Shown in pieces: positions 12,480-19,823 of a DNA stretch of 28,665 nucleotides (within the stretch, counting starts at the first letter, position 1; each line of letters begins with the position of its first letter). The stretch is from NCBI GenBank assembly GCA_905215445.1, contig CAJMPZ010000029.1, forward strand, positions 1 through 28,665, given 5' to 3'. The notes under the pieces were generated by a model, which ran no database searches, was not told where the DNA came from, and worked only from the letters and a program-made list of their open reading frames with translations. The translations under genes were made by a program, and so were the position numbers. Origin of the DNA: an uncultured bacterium. GTDB taxonomy: Bacteria; Actinomycetota; Coriobacteriia; Coriobacteriales; Coriobacteriaceae.

Positions 12480-14810
12480 ATGGCTGATTCCAGCAAAAAG
12501 ATGCAGATCGTGTTTGCCTCGGCCGAGTGCGCACCGTTTGTAAAGACCGGTGGCCTGGGCGACGTGGCAGGCTCGCTGCCTGCGGCGCTTGTGCGCGCCG
12601 GCGCCGAGGTCATCGTGATGGTGCCCAAGTACGCCACCATCAAGGACGAGTACAAGGCGCAGATGGAGCACTTCTCCGACTTTTACGTGAGCCTGGGCTG
12701 GCGCAATGAGTACTGCGGACTCGAGAAGCTCGAGCACGACGGCGTCACCTATATGTTCATCGACAACGAGCGCTACTTTGCGCGCGACTATCCGTACGGC
12801 TTCTTTGACGACGGCGAGCGCTTTGCGTTCTTCTCCAAGGCCATCACCGAGAGCCTGCAGCACCTGCCGGCCGGCTTTGAGTGCGACATCCTGCACTGCA
12901 ACGACTGGCAAACGGCGCTGGCGCCCGTGTTCTTGCGCGAGTTCTACCAGGGCCTGCCGCTGTATGACCGCGTCAAGACCGTGTTCTCGATCCACAACGT
13001 GGCGTTCCAGGGCCAGTTTAGCGACACCGTAATGGAGGACATCCTGGGTGTGGCGCATATTCCGGCGGCCGCCTCACAGCTGCGTTGCGACGCCTGCAGC
13101 ATCAACTACATGCTGGGCGCCCTGCGCTATGCCGACGCCATCACCACGGTGAGCCCCACCTATGCCAATGAGATCCAGACGCCCGAGTTTGGCGAGGGCC
13201 TGGACGGCGTTCTGCGCGAGCGTTCGTATGCGCTGCAGGGCATTTTGAATGGCATCGACGTGGCAGGCTTTGACCCGGCGACCGACAAGCGCATTGCCGC
13301 CAACTACACCGTCGGGGACCGTTCCGGCAAGGCCATGTGCAAGGCCAAGCTGCAGGAAGAGCTGGGGCTCGAGGTTCGCGACGACCGTCCGCTCATGGTG
13401 ATGGTCACGCGCCTGACGCGCCAGAAGGGCATGGACCTGGTCATGTACGCGCTCGACCGCATTTTGGCCGGCGGCGTGCAGGTGGCGGTGCTTGGCACTG
13501 GCGACCGCGACTACGAGGACGGACTGCGATACTTCCAGGACAAGTACCCCGGCACCATGGCCGCACGCATCGAGTTCGATCCTGCGCTGTCGCAGCGTAT
13601 GTATGCCGCAGCCGACATGTTCCTGATGCCTTCGAAGTTTGAGCCCTGCGGCCTGTCGCAGATCATCGCCATGCGCTACGGCACCCTGCCCATCGTACGC
13701 GAGACCGGCGGCCTGAAGGACACTGTGATCCCGTATAACGAGTTTACCGGCGAGGGTACGGGCTTCTCGTTTAGCAACTTTAACGGCGACGAGATGGGTG
13801 ACGCCGTGTTCCGCGCGGCACGCCTGTTCTGGGATAACCGCGATGCCTGGAACCAGCTGGTCACGCAGGCCATGAGCCAGGACTTTAGCTGGACGCGCTC
13901 GGCCGACAAGTATCTGGACCTGTACTTCTTTATGCATCCGGAGATTGAGAGACCGGTGGCTGTTGTCAACGAGCCTGAGGCTGTTGCTGAGCCGGCGGCA
14001 GCTGAGGAGCCCAAGGCCGAGGAGAAGCCGGTTGAGGCTGAGCCCGCAAAGGCCGAGCCTGAGGTGAAGGCTGAGGCTGCTCTTGAGGCAGAGGCCGAGG
14101 TCAAGCCCGCTGCAAAGCCCGCAGCTAAGAAAACCACGACCCGCAAGACGACCGCCAAGAAGGCTACAACGACAAAGGCTGCCGCAACTAAAACGACGGC
14201 TGCCAAGGCAACGACGACGCGCAAGCGCACGACCGCCGCAGCCAAGAAGGCCGCAGAGGCCGAGGCCGCTCCCGAGGTAAAGGCCGAGGTCGCCGAGGCC
14301 AAGCCGGCCGCTAAGGCTCCGGCCAAGACTGCAGCCAAGAAGACGACCGCGACCAAGAGCACGACCAAGACCACTGTCGCCAAGAAGGCTACAGCTACGA
14401 AGGCGACGGCTACCAAGGCCACTGCAACGAAGGCTGCCCCCAAGGCGGCCGCAAAGCCGGCCGCCAAGGTCGAAGAGGCGCCTGCCGAGACCAAGCCCGC
14501 CACCAAGACCACCACGCGAAAGCGCAGCACGACGACGGCCAAAAAGACCACGACCAAGGCCGCAGCTACCAAGGTAGAAGCTAAGCCCGCTACCGTCAAA
14601 GAGGAGCCCAAGCCTGAGGTAAAGGCCAAGCCGGCGGCGAAGGCCGCCGAGGACAAGGCTGAGACCAAGGCAGCCCCGAAGGCAGAGGCCAAGCCCGAGC
14701 CCGAGCCCGCCAAGGAGACCCCGACGTCCCCCGTCGCCGCGACCGAGGAAAAGGCTCCGACCAAGAAGACCTCCGTCCGCAAGGCAACGGCCACCCGCAA
14801 GCGCCGCTAG
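12480..14810 (+). CDS. glgA: Glycogen synthase (ADP-glucose, GT5) with a very long histone-H1-like C-terminal tail
   Basis: GlgA extends alpha-1,4-glucan chains from ADP-glucose. The first 490 or so residues are a complete GT5 synthase: SAECAPFVKTGGLGDVAG with Lys22 in the KTGGL motif, LHCNDWQTALAP, TTVSPTYANEI, VTRLTRQKG, and the donor site SKFEPCGLSQIIAMRYG with Glu388, then RETGGLKDTV. Bacterial GlgA is usually about 480 residues; this one has 776. Residues 498-776 are low complexity: an acidic Glu/Pro/Ala stretch (about 498-540), then alternating Lys/Thr/Ala-rich blocks and short acidic spacers, ending RKATATRKRR. The reading frame is open throughout, so the tail is a true extension unless a sequencing error joined two frames. 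The start at 12480 follows GGGAG; an earlier ATG lies in the hairpin. Confidence 0.95.
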   Translation: MADSSKKMQIVFASAECAPFVKTGGLGDVAGSLPAALVRAGAEVIVMVPKYATIKDEYKAQMEHFSDFYVSLGWRNEYCGLEKLEHDGVTYMFIDNERYFARDYPYGFFDDGERFAFFSKAITESLQHLPAGFECDILHCNDWQTALAPVFLREFYQGLPLYDRVKTVFSIHNVAFQGQFSDTVMEDILGVAHIPAAASQLRCDACSINYMLGALRYADAITTVSPTYANEIQTPEFGEGLDGVLRERSYALQGILNGIDVAGFDPATDKRIAANYTVGDRSGKAMCKAKLQEELGLEVRDDRPLMVMVTRLTRQKGMDLVMYALDRILAGGVQVAVLGTGDRDYEDGLRYFQDKYPGTMAARIEFDPALSQRMYAAADMFLMPSKFEPCGLSQIIAMRYGTLPIVRETGGLKDTVIPYNEFTGEGTGFSFSNFNGDEMGDAVFRAARLFWDNRDAWNQLVTQAMSQDFSWTRSADKYLDLYFFMHPEIERPVAVVNEPEAVAEPAAAEEPKAEEKPVEAEPAKAEPEVKAEAALEAEAEVKPAAKPAAKKTTTRKTTAKKATTTKAAATKTTAAKATTTRKRTTAAAKKAAEAEAAPEVKAEVAEAKPAAKAPAKTAAKKTTATKSTTKTTVAKKATATKATATKATATKAAPKAAAKPAAKVEEAPAETKPATKTTTRKRSTTTAKKTTTKAAATKVEAKPATVKEEPKPEVKAKPAAKAAEDKAETKAAPKAEAKPEPEPAKETPTSPVAATEEKAPTKKTSVRKATATRKRR
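14385..14432 (+). repeat. Tandem KATAT-coding repeat in the glgA tail
   Basis: Three degenerate 15-bp units each encode Lys-Ala-Thr-Ala-Thr and a fourth unit begins KAAPK. Synonymous differences between units suggest that the amino-acid pattern, not the DNA, has been conserved. Confidence 0.7.
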
Positions 14811-14846
14811 TACGCAGACGATTCAAAACCTCATCAAACCCTAAGC

Positions 14847-14880
14847 AAGGGGCGCTCCAACTGGGTGCCCCTTCTCTGTA
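14847..14880 (+). terminator. Probable terminator of the glg operon
   Basis: AAGGGGCGC (14847-14855) pairs with GTGCCCCTT (14865-14873) with one G-U pair and a 9-nt loop, followed by the T-rich CTCTGT. It starts 36 bases after the glgA stop and precedes the next gene's operator-like motifs. Confidence 0.7.
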
Positions 14881-14885
14881 GGTAG

Positions 14886-14928
14886 TGGTAAAACGATTTT
14901 CTAGGACAACCGTTCGCCGATGGTAAAC
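14886..14928. promoter_or_regulatory. Candidate operator pair before the GH13-GH77 gene
   Basis: TGGTAAAAC (14886-14894) and ATGGTAAAC (14920-14928) are exact copies of the words found at 4971-4979 and 4908-4916 before glgB. The first is followed by GATTTTC, an imperfect inverse half-site. They lie just upstream of the proposed promoter. Confidence 0.5.
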
Positions 14929-14936
14929 GGATGTTG

Positions 14937-14966
14937 TTTATACAGCCTGTGTACAACAGATATACT
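14937..14966 (+). promoter_or_regulatory. Possible promoter of the GH13-GH77 gene
   Basis: TTTATA (14937-14942) and TATACT (14961-14966) are separated by 18 bases. Transcription from about 14973 would exclude an ATG at 14931 as start and supports the ATG at 15027. Confidence 0.4.
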
Positions 14967-15026
14967 TACAACTTGTGCGTAAAGCCATGGCCCGCAGGCC
15001 GTGATTCTATTGAACTGGACCGTATT

Positions 15027-18000
15027 ATGAGATTGATACACAACAGCCGTCTTCCGCAGTTTCGCACTCCGTTTGGCGCTGTGACCACTGGAACTACCCT
15101 TTCGCTCTCCGTGATTCTGGAGGATGCCGACCCCAACCAGGCAACGCTTACGCTGCGCACCTGGGTCGATGAAGTCGGCGAGACCCTGATCCCAATGGAG
15201 CACGAAGGCGATGGCATTTTTACCGGCGAGCTCAAATGCACTGAACCGTGTCTTGTGTGGTACAGCTTTATATGCAATATCGAGGGCCAGCCCGAGGTCC
15301 GCTTGGGCGCACCGCAGGGTCGCACCGGCGGAGAGGGCGTAACTTACGACTACGCCGAGGTTCCGTCCTTCCAGATTACCGTCTATAAGCACCGCGAAGT
15401 GCGTCCCGAGTGGTACGAGCGTGGCATGGTCTACCAGATCTTCCCCGATCGCTACGCCCGAGATGAAAACTGGCGCGAGCGCACGCTGGCCGAGGTCGAA
15501 AAACCACGCAACGGAATCCAGCGCCGCATGGTCGAGGACTGGAACGAGCCGCCCGTGTACGAGCGCGCCGAAGACGGCTCCATCAAAACCTGGGACTTCT
15601 ACGGCGGGTCGCTCAAGGGCATCCAGGAAGACCTGCCTCGCATCGCCGAGCTGGGCTTTACGGCCATCTACCTCAACCCCATTTTTGAAGCCGCGAGCAA
15701 CCACCGCTACGACACGGCCGACTACACCAAGATCGACCCGATCCTGGGCACCGAGCAGGACTTTACCGAGCTGTGCCAGGCGGCCGAGAAGCTGGGCATC
15801 TCCATCATTCTGGACGGCGTCTTCAACCACACGGGCGATGACTCGATCTATTTCAACCGCTACGGCAACTACCCCGGCGTGGGCGCGTGGCAGAGCGAGG
15901 ATTCTCCATGGCGCGATGCGTTTTATTTCCACGAGGACGGCTCATACGACTGCTGGTGGGGCGTGGGCAATATGCCCGCCATCAATGAGAGCTCTGAGCT
16001 GGTACGCGAGCGGCTCCTGGGCAAGGACGGCGTGATCCGTAAATGGCTACGTGCCGGCGCTCATGGTTGGCGCCTAGACGTGGCCGACGAGCTTTCCGAT
16101 GACTTCCTGGCCGAGATCAAAAAGGCCGTGCTCGCCGAGAAGCCTGATGCACTGTTGCTCGGCGAAGTCTGGGAAGACGCCTCCAACAAGATCAGCTACG
16201 GCCATCTGCGCCGCTATCTGCAAGGCTCCGAGCTGGACTCGGCCATGGATTATCCCTTCCGCGACATGGTCATCGGCTTTTTGATGGGCTACAAGAACGC
16301 CTACCAGGCAGCCGAGGATATCGAAACCCTGCGCGAGAACTATCCCCGTGAGGCCCTGTCCTGCGCACTTAATCTGCTTTCGAGCCACGACCGTCCGCGC
16401 ATTATCTCGGTGCTCGGCGGCGGCCCCGACGAGTCGCAGCTGCCCGAGTGCGAGCGCAGCAAATGGCGCCTGGACAAGAACTCGATGGGCCTGGCCAAGA
16501 GCCGTTTTTGGCTCGCAACGCTCATGCAGATGACGTTCCCGGGCGTGCCTTCGATTTACTATGGCGATGAGTACGGCCTGGAGGGTCTAACCGATCCGGG
16601 CAACCGCCGCACCCTGCCGACCAAGGACCAACTGCACGACTTCGACACGCTGGCTATTGTCAAAAACGCCTCCGCCGTACGCCGCGCACTACCGTTTATG
16701 ATCGACGGCGAGATCAAGGCCTTCGCGCTCAACGACGAGGTGCTGGCATACAACCGCACGGGCAAGGATGGCGAGTCCGCGACGGTTATCATTAATCGTA
16801 GTCTGCGCAATTCGCACCGCGTGACGATTCCGGCGCTCGACGAATGCGCGAGTGACGTGATCAGCGGTCACGAGTGCGAGATCCACAACGGCACGGTCAC
16901 GCTCGATTTGTATCCGCTGGGCTCGTCGATCATCTATCACCATGCCGAGCAGCGCTTGCAGGAGCCGCTCGATCACGGCGCGGGCGTTGTGTGCCATATC
17001 ACCTCGGTACCGACCGATGACGGCAAGCCCGGCACGATCGGCGCACCCACGCGTCGCTTTATCGACCATCTGTCCGCTATGGGCATGCGCTACTGGCAGG
17101 TCCTGCCTGTCAACCCAACGGACTTCTTCCGCTCCCCTTACGCCGGGCCTTCGGCCTTTGCGGGCAATATTGACCTGCTGCCCGAGAGCCACGAGGAGCT
17201 GGCGGCCGACTTTGAGACTTGGAAGGCACGTGGCGGCGAAGATGCCGATCCGCTCTACACCGCGTTTAAACATCGCAACGCCGATTGGCTCGAGAAATAC
17301 TGCGTCTACATGGCCGTTAAGAAGTACTTTAAGGGCGAGTCGCGCCACGATTGGCCGACGGATGTCGCGCGCTACAACGAGCACCTGATTGACGACAAGC
17401 GTTTCCACGACGAGGCAGAGCTGCAGGCGTACATGCAGTACCGCTTTGACCTAGCCTGGTGCGAACTCATGAACTACGCGCACAAGAAGGGCATCGAGGT
17501 CATCGGCGATATCCCGATGTATGTCTCGGACGATTCGGCCGATGCATGGAGCGAGCCCGAGAACTTCTGGTTGTCCGATACCGGCAAAGCGATTGAGATT
17601 TCCGGTGCGCCGCCCGACAACTTTGCGCCCGAGGGCCAGGTGTGGGGCAACCCGACGTTCCGCTGGGGCCACATGAAGCAGAACGGCTACCGCTGGTGGA
17701 TGGACCGCCTGCGTCGCGCGTTCTCGCTCTACGACCGTGTGCGCCTGGACCACTTCCTGGGCTTCCATAGCTACTTTAGTATCCCCGCGGGCAAGGCTTG
17801 CGCCGACGGTCGCTGGCTGGCGGGCCCGGGCAAGGACCTGTTTCAGACCGCCTACGACGAGCTAGGTCCGCTCAACTTTATCGCCGAGGACCTGGGCTAT
17901 TTGACGCCCGGTGTTCGCGCCATGGCTTCGACCTGCGGTTTCCCCGGCATGGACGTGCTGGAGTTTAGCGACTACGACGTTCGTTGCGGTGTGCATCCCA

Positions 18001-18323
18001 CGCCCGGCAAGATTCTGTACACCTCGACGCACGATACGTCGACGCTGGCCGGTTGGTGCACGCGTTCCTTTGCGGGTGGCGACGTGCCGAGCGGTGTTGA
18101 GGTGGCGTCCAAGCTGATGAGCGACGCGCTGGCAAGCGACGCTCCCCTGGTGATGATGCCGCTGCAAGATGTCTTGGGGCTGGGCGACGACGCGCGCATG
18201 AACGTTCCGGGCGTGGCCACGGGCAACTGGACCTGGCAGGCTGACGAAACCGATGTTGCGGCCGCCGAGGGCAAAACTTCGCAGCTCCTGCGCAACACCC
18301 ATAGATTCTGGGGCGAAGCGTGA
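15027..18323 (+). CDS. Bifunctional GH13 amylase/neopullulanase-like – GH77 4-alpha-glucanotransferase fusion
   Basis: A protein of 1098 residues joins two enzymes. Residues 1-115 resemble the CBM34-type N-domain of neopullulanases (FRTPFGAV start). Residues 130-640 are a GH13 barrel with nucleophile Asp351 (HGWRLDVADEL), acid/base Glu380 (LLGEVWEDA) and Asp455 (LLSSHDRPR). From about residue 650 to the end is a MalQ-like GH77 domain with nucleophile Asp908 (VRLDHFLGF), acid/base Glu954 (FIAEDLG) and Asp1003 (TSTHDTSTLAGW). Both catalytic triads are intact. It should hydrolyse maltooligosaccharides, limit dextrins or pullulan and transfer glucan segments. No signal peptide is seen, so it acts in the cytoplasm. 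ATG 15027 is chosen over 14931 because family proteins begin at the HNS..FRTPFGAV region and the candidate promoter lies between. Confidence 0.92.
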   Translation: MRLIHNSRLPQFRTPFGAVTTGTTLSLSVILEDADPNQATLTLRTWVDEVGETLIPMEHEGDGIFTGELKCTEPCLVWYSFICNIEGQPEVRLGAPQGRTGGEGVTYDYAEVPSFQITVYKHREVRPEWYERGMVYQIFPDRYARDENWRERTLAEVEKPRNGIQRRMVEDWNEPPVYERAEDGSIKTWDFYGGSLKGIQEDLPRIAELGFTAIYLNPIFEAASNHRYDTADYTKIDPILGTEQDFTELCQAAEKLGISIILDGVFNHTGDDSIYFNRYGNYPGVGAWQSEDSPWRDAFYFHEDGSYDCWWGVGNMPAINESSELVRERLLGKDGVIRKWLRAGAHGWRLDVADELSDDFLAEIKKAVLAEKPDALLLGEVWEDASNKISYGHLRRYLQGSELDSAMDYPFRDMVIGFLMGYKNAYQAAEDIETLRENYPREALSCALNLLSSHDRPRIISVLGGGPDESQLPECERSKWRLDKNSMGLAKSRFWLATLMQMTFPGVPSIYYGDEYGLEGLTDPGNRRTLPTKDQLHDFDTLAIVKNASAVRRALPFMIDGEIKAFALNDEVLAYNRTGKDGESATVIINRSLRNSHRVTIPALDECASDVISGHECEIHNGTVTLDLYPLGSSIIYHHAEQRLQEPLDHGAGVVCHITSVPTDDGKPGTIGAPTRRFIDHLSAMGMRYWQVLPVNPTDFFRSPYAGPSAFAGNIDLLPESHEELAADFETWKARGGEDADPLYTAFKHRNADWLEKYCVYMAVKKYFKGESRHDWPTDVARYNEHLIDDKRFHDEAELQAYMQYRFDLAWCELMNYAHKKGIEVIGDIPMYVSDDSADAWSEPENFWLSDTGKAIEISGAPPDNFAPEGQVWGNPTFRWGHMKQNGYRWWMDRLRRAFSLYDRVRLDHFLGFHSYFSIPAGKACADGRWLAGPGKDLFQTAYDELGPLNFIAEDLGYLTPGVRAMASTCGFPGMDVLEFSDYDVRCGVHPTPGKILYTSTHDTSTLAGWCTRSFAGGDVPSGVEVASKLMSDALASDAPLVMMPLQDVLGLGDDARMNVPGVATGNWTWQADETDVAAAEGKTSQLLRNTHRFWGEA

Positions 18324-18348
18324 TAAAACCCCCGATATAGGGTACAGT
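18320..18348 (+). promoter_or_regulatory. Possible promoter of the FmdB-family gene
   Basis: GTGATA (18320-18325, overlapping the stop of the previous gene) and TACAGT (18343-18348) are exactly 17 bases apart. Confidence 0.4.
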
Positions 18349-18367
18349 TACAGCTGTTTGAATTTTT

Positions 18368-18393
18368 GCGGGCAGAGCGATCTGCCCGCTTTG
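18368..18393 (+). terminator. Hairpin between the GH13-GH77 gene and the FmdB gene
   Basis: GCGGGCAGA (18368-18376) and TCTGCCCGC (18381-18389) form a perfect 9-bp stem with a GCGA tetraloop followed by TTT. It probably ends the upstream transcript. If the promoter at 18320-18348 is real, it also lies in the leader of the next gene and could attenuate it. Confidence 0.7.
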
Positions 18394-18411
18394 TGCTGAA
18401 AAGGAAGTATT

Positions 18412-18648
18412 ATGGCGCGCTACGATTACAAGTGCTCGAGCTGCGGCAACGTGTTCGAGGTTGAGCATCCCATGTCCGAGACCCCCGAGGTCCTATGCCC
18501 GAGCTGCGGTGCCCCGGCGGTCAAGACGTTCTCGGCCAGCGGTATTAAATTTGAGGGCAGCGGTTTCTACAACACCGACCAGCGAAGCGGTGGCTCCAGC
18601 ACCAGCGCCACAAACGGCTGCTGCGCCAACTGTCCGCATAACCACTAG
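18412..18648 (+). CDS. FmdB-family zinc-ribbon protein
   Basis: A 78-residue protein with the FmdB/CxxC_CXXC_SSSS regulatory-domain pattern: YDYKCSSCGNVFEV, then LCPSCG and the FSASGIKFEGSGFYNTD segment. Cys8, Cys11, Cys29 and Cys32 form a zinc ribbon. The C-terminus ends in a second Cys/His cluster (GCCANCPHNH) that could bind metal. FmdB proteins are widespread and their function is mostly unknown; the name comes from a regulator linked to formamidase and amidase genes. It starts after AAAAGGAAG and sits between its own hairpins, so it appears to be a monocistronic unit unrelated to glycogen. Confidence 0.88.
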   Translation: MARYDYKCSSCGNVFEVEHPMSETPEVLCPSCGAPAVKTFSASGIKFEGSGFYNTDQRSGGSSTSATNGCCANCPHNH

Positions 18649-18659
18649 AAACCAACCAA

Positions 18660-18696
18660 CCCCGCGATCAACACCGATCGCGGGGTCGCTTCTTTG
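18660..18696 (+). terminator. Intrinsic terminator after the FmdB gene
   Basis: CCCCGCGATC (18660-18669) and GATCGCGGGG (18676-18685) form a perfect 10-bp stem with a 6-nt loop, followed by the T-rich TCGCTTCTTT. Confidence 0.88.
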
Positions 18697-18707
18697 CGCT
18701 ATAGGTA

Positions 18708-18731
18708 GCTAATTAATTTTTAATAATTAGC
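18708..18731 (-). terminator. AT-rich inverted repeat, possible terminator of the orphan gene
   Basis: GCTAATTA (18708-18715) and TAATTAGC (18724-18731) are exact inverses around 8 bases. It lies 5 bases beyond the stop of the minus-strand gene. The stem is AT-rich and no clear T-run follows, so termination is only possible, not shown. Confidence 0.4.
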
Positions 18732-18736
18732 ATATT

Positions 18737-19690
18737 TTAAAATCCGCCCATACCGGCAGAATAGGGATCGTCACAGGTACCATCGCTATACCAATGAGTA
18801 GACCCCACATAATTGCCATTTTCGTCATAAAGATCCATAGTTTTAATGACTACTTTGCCGCCGCCATTAGAGGAGCCTCCCGAATAACCACTTCCGCCAG
18901 AATAGCCGCTTCCACTAGAATAATTATTGCTGCTATAAGAATTGTTGGAATAATTGTTTTGCTGAGAAGCCCGCTGCCGAGTCTGTGCCACTTCCTCTTG
19001 AGCCTTCGCCTCAGCTTCTGCTTTTGCCTTATTTACATCATCAATACGAGTTTGATAACGACTAATCTGTTCATTGATTTGATCAATGAACAGATTAGAA
19101 TCCTTTTTGGCATCATCAAAAATAAGCTTCTGATTATCTTTATTAGAAATATCATTAAGAAGACCATTGAGGCTATTAATATGCTGCTGGAGAGAGTCAG
19201 TATCTTCAGTAGAATTTACATCAAAATTAACATGGTCAGCTAGAGAAGTATTCCACTCATTATTTTGAGCATTACGGCAGTCTTTAATGATGGAATCGTA
19301 TTTATTAAGCAACTTCGTCCAATCAGGGGAAGTGCCATCAGCATACTTAAATTTGTCATCAGAGATTTCTTTATTCAACATCTCTTTATTGTTTTGAGCA
19401 TTTCTAATGGTATCAAGACGTTGCTCAAATGTTAGTAGCCTAGGATCAGCTTTAAAGGCAACAACACTATCGCTAGCCTTTGAATACAAAACTTCAACCT
19501 GCTGATTATGTTCACTACATGCTTGTTTGTAATTGTAACCAGCATAACCACCGACGCAACCAGCAATAAGCAGAGCAACGATACCGGAACCAATAATTAC
19601 CCGCTTTTTAATCGAAGAATTCTCAACTTCTTCATTTTCCTGAGTATTATCTTCAGGATTATCAATCTTGTCATTGTTAAGATCGATCAT
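18737..19690 (-). CDS. Orphan single-span membrane protein or lipoprotein, AT-rich, coiled-coil, Ser/Gly/Tyr/Asn-rich C-terminus
   Basis: I do not recognise the family. The 317-residue protein has an acidic Asn-rich cytoplasmic start (1-27), the basic KKR at 28-30 and a hydrophobic segment at 31-51. That segment contains IAGC (Cys45), which could be a lipobox, so the protein is either a signal-anchored membrane protein or a lipoprotein. Residues 60-235 are polar and helical with coiled-coil character (QINEQISRYQTRIDDVNKAKAEAEAKAQEE). Residues 235-282 are a low-complexity run of Ser, Asn, Tyr and Gly with GYSGGSGYSGG repeats. The end carries a short WYSDGTCDDPYSAGMGGF motif. The DNA is much richer in A+T than its neighbours, which suggests acquisition by transfer. 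GAGGGG sits 5 bases before the ATG, so it is well set for translation. Confidence 0.8.
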   Translation of the reverse strand: MIDLNNDKIDNPEDNTQENEEVENSSIKKRVIIGSGIVALLIAGCVGGYAGYNYKQACSEHNQQVEVLYSKASDSVVAFKADPRLLTFEQRLDTIRNAQNNKEMLNKEISDDKFKYADGTSPDWTKLLNKYDSIIKDCRNAQNNEWNTSLADHVNFDVNSTEDTDSLQQHINSLNGLLNDISNKDNQKLIFDDAKKDSNLFIDQINEQISRYQTRIDDVNKAKAEAEAKAQEEVAQTRQRASQQNNYSNNSYSSNNYSSGSGYSGGSGYSGGSSNGGGKVVIKTMDLYDENGNYVGSTHWYSDGTCDDPYSAGMGGF

Positions 19691-19717
19691 CTTAACCCCT
19701 CAATATTAAATCTGCGA

Positions 19718-19757
19718 GCGGTTTATGCATCGGAAACTTACCGAGCCCAACCGCTTA
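19718..19757. promoter_or_regulatory. Inverted repeat upstream of the orphan gene
   Basis: AGCGGTT and AACCGCT, with an inner TCGG/CCGA pair, lie in the short gap between the rsmB end and the orphan gene start. This could be a leader hairpin, an operator, or a remnant of an rsmB terminator. No U-tract is visible. Confidence 0.25.
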
Positions 19758-19823
19758 CTTTCACACCCGATTTATTAATCCCCATCCCAGAGAAATCATC
19801 TCAAATTAGCCACCCGGGCATCT

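Noticed and set aside
13971..14810. A frameshift joining glgA to a separate DNA-binding gene
   Set aside because: The reading frame is continuous from the GT5 core into the tail, and no new start or ribosome-binding site is seen at the junction. Long-read confirmation would settle it.
14931..15026. Extra 32 N-terminal codons for the GH13-GH77 protein
   Set aside because: No good ribosome-binding site, no family similarity, and a candidate promoter lies inside this stretch.
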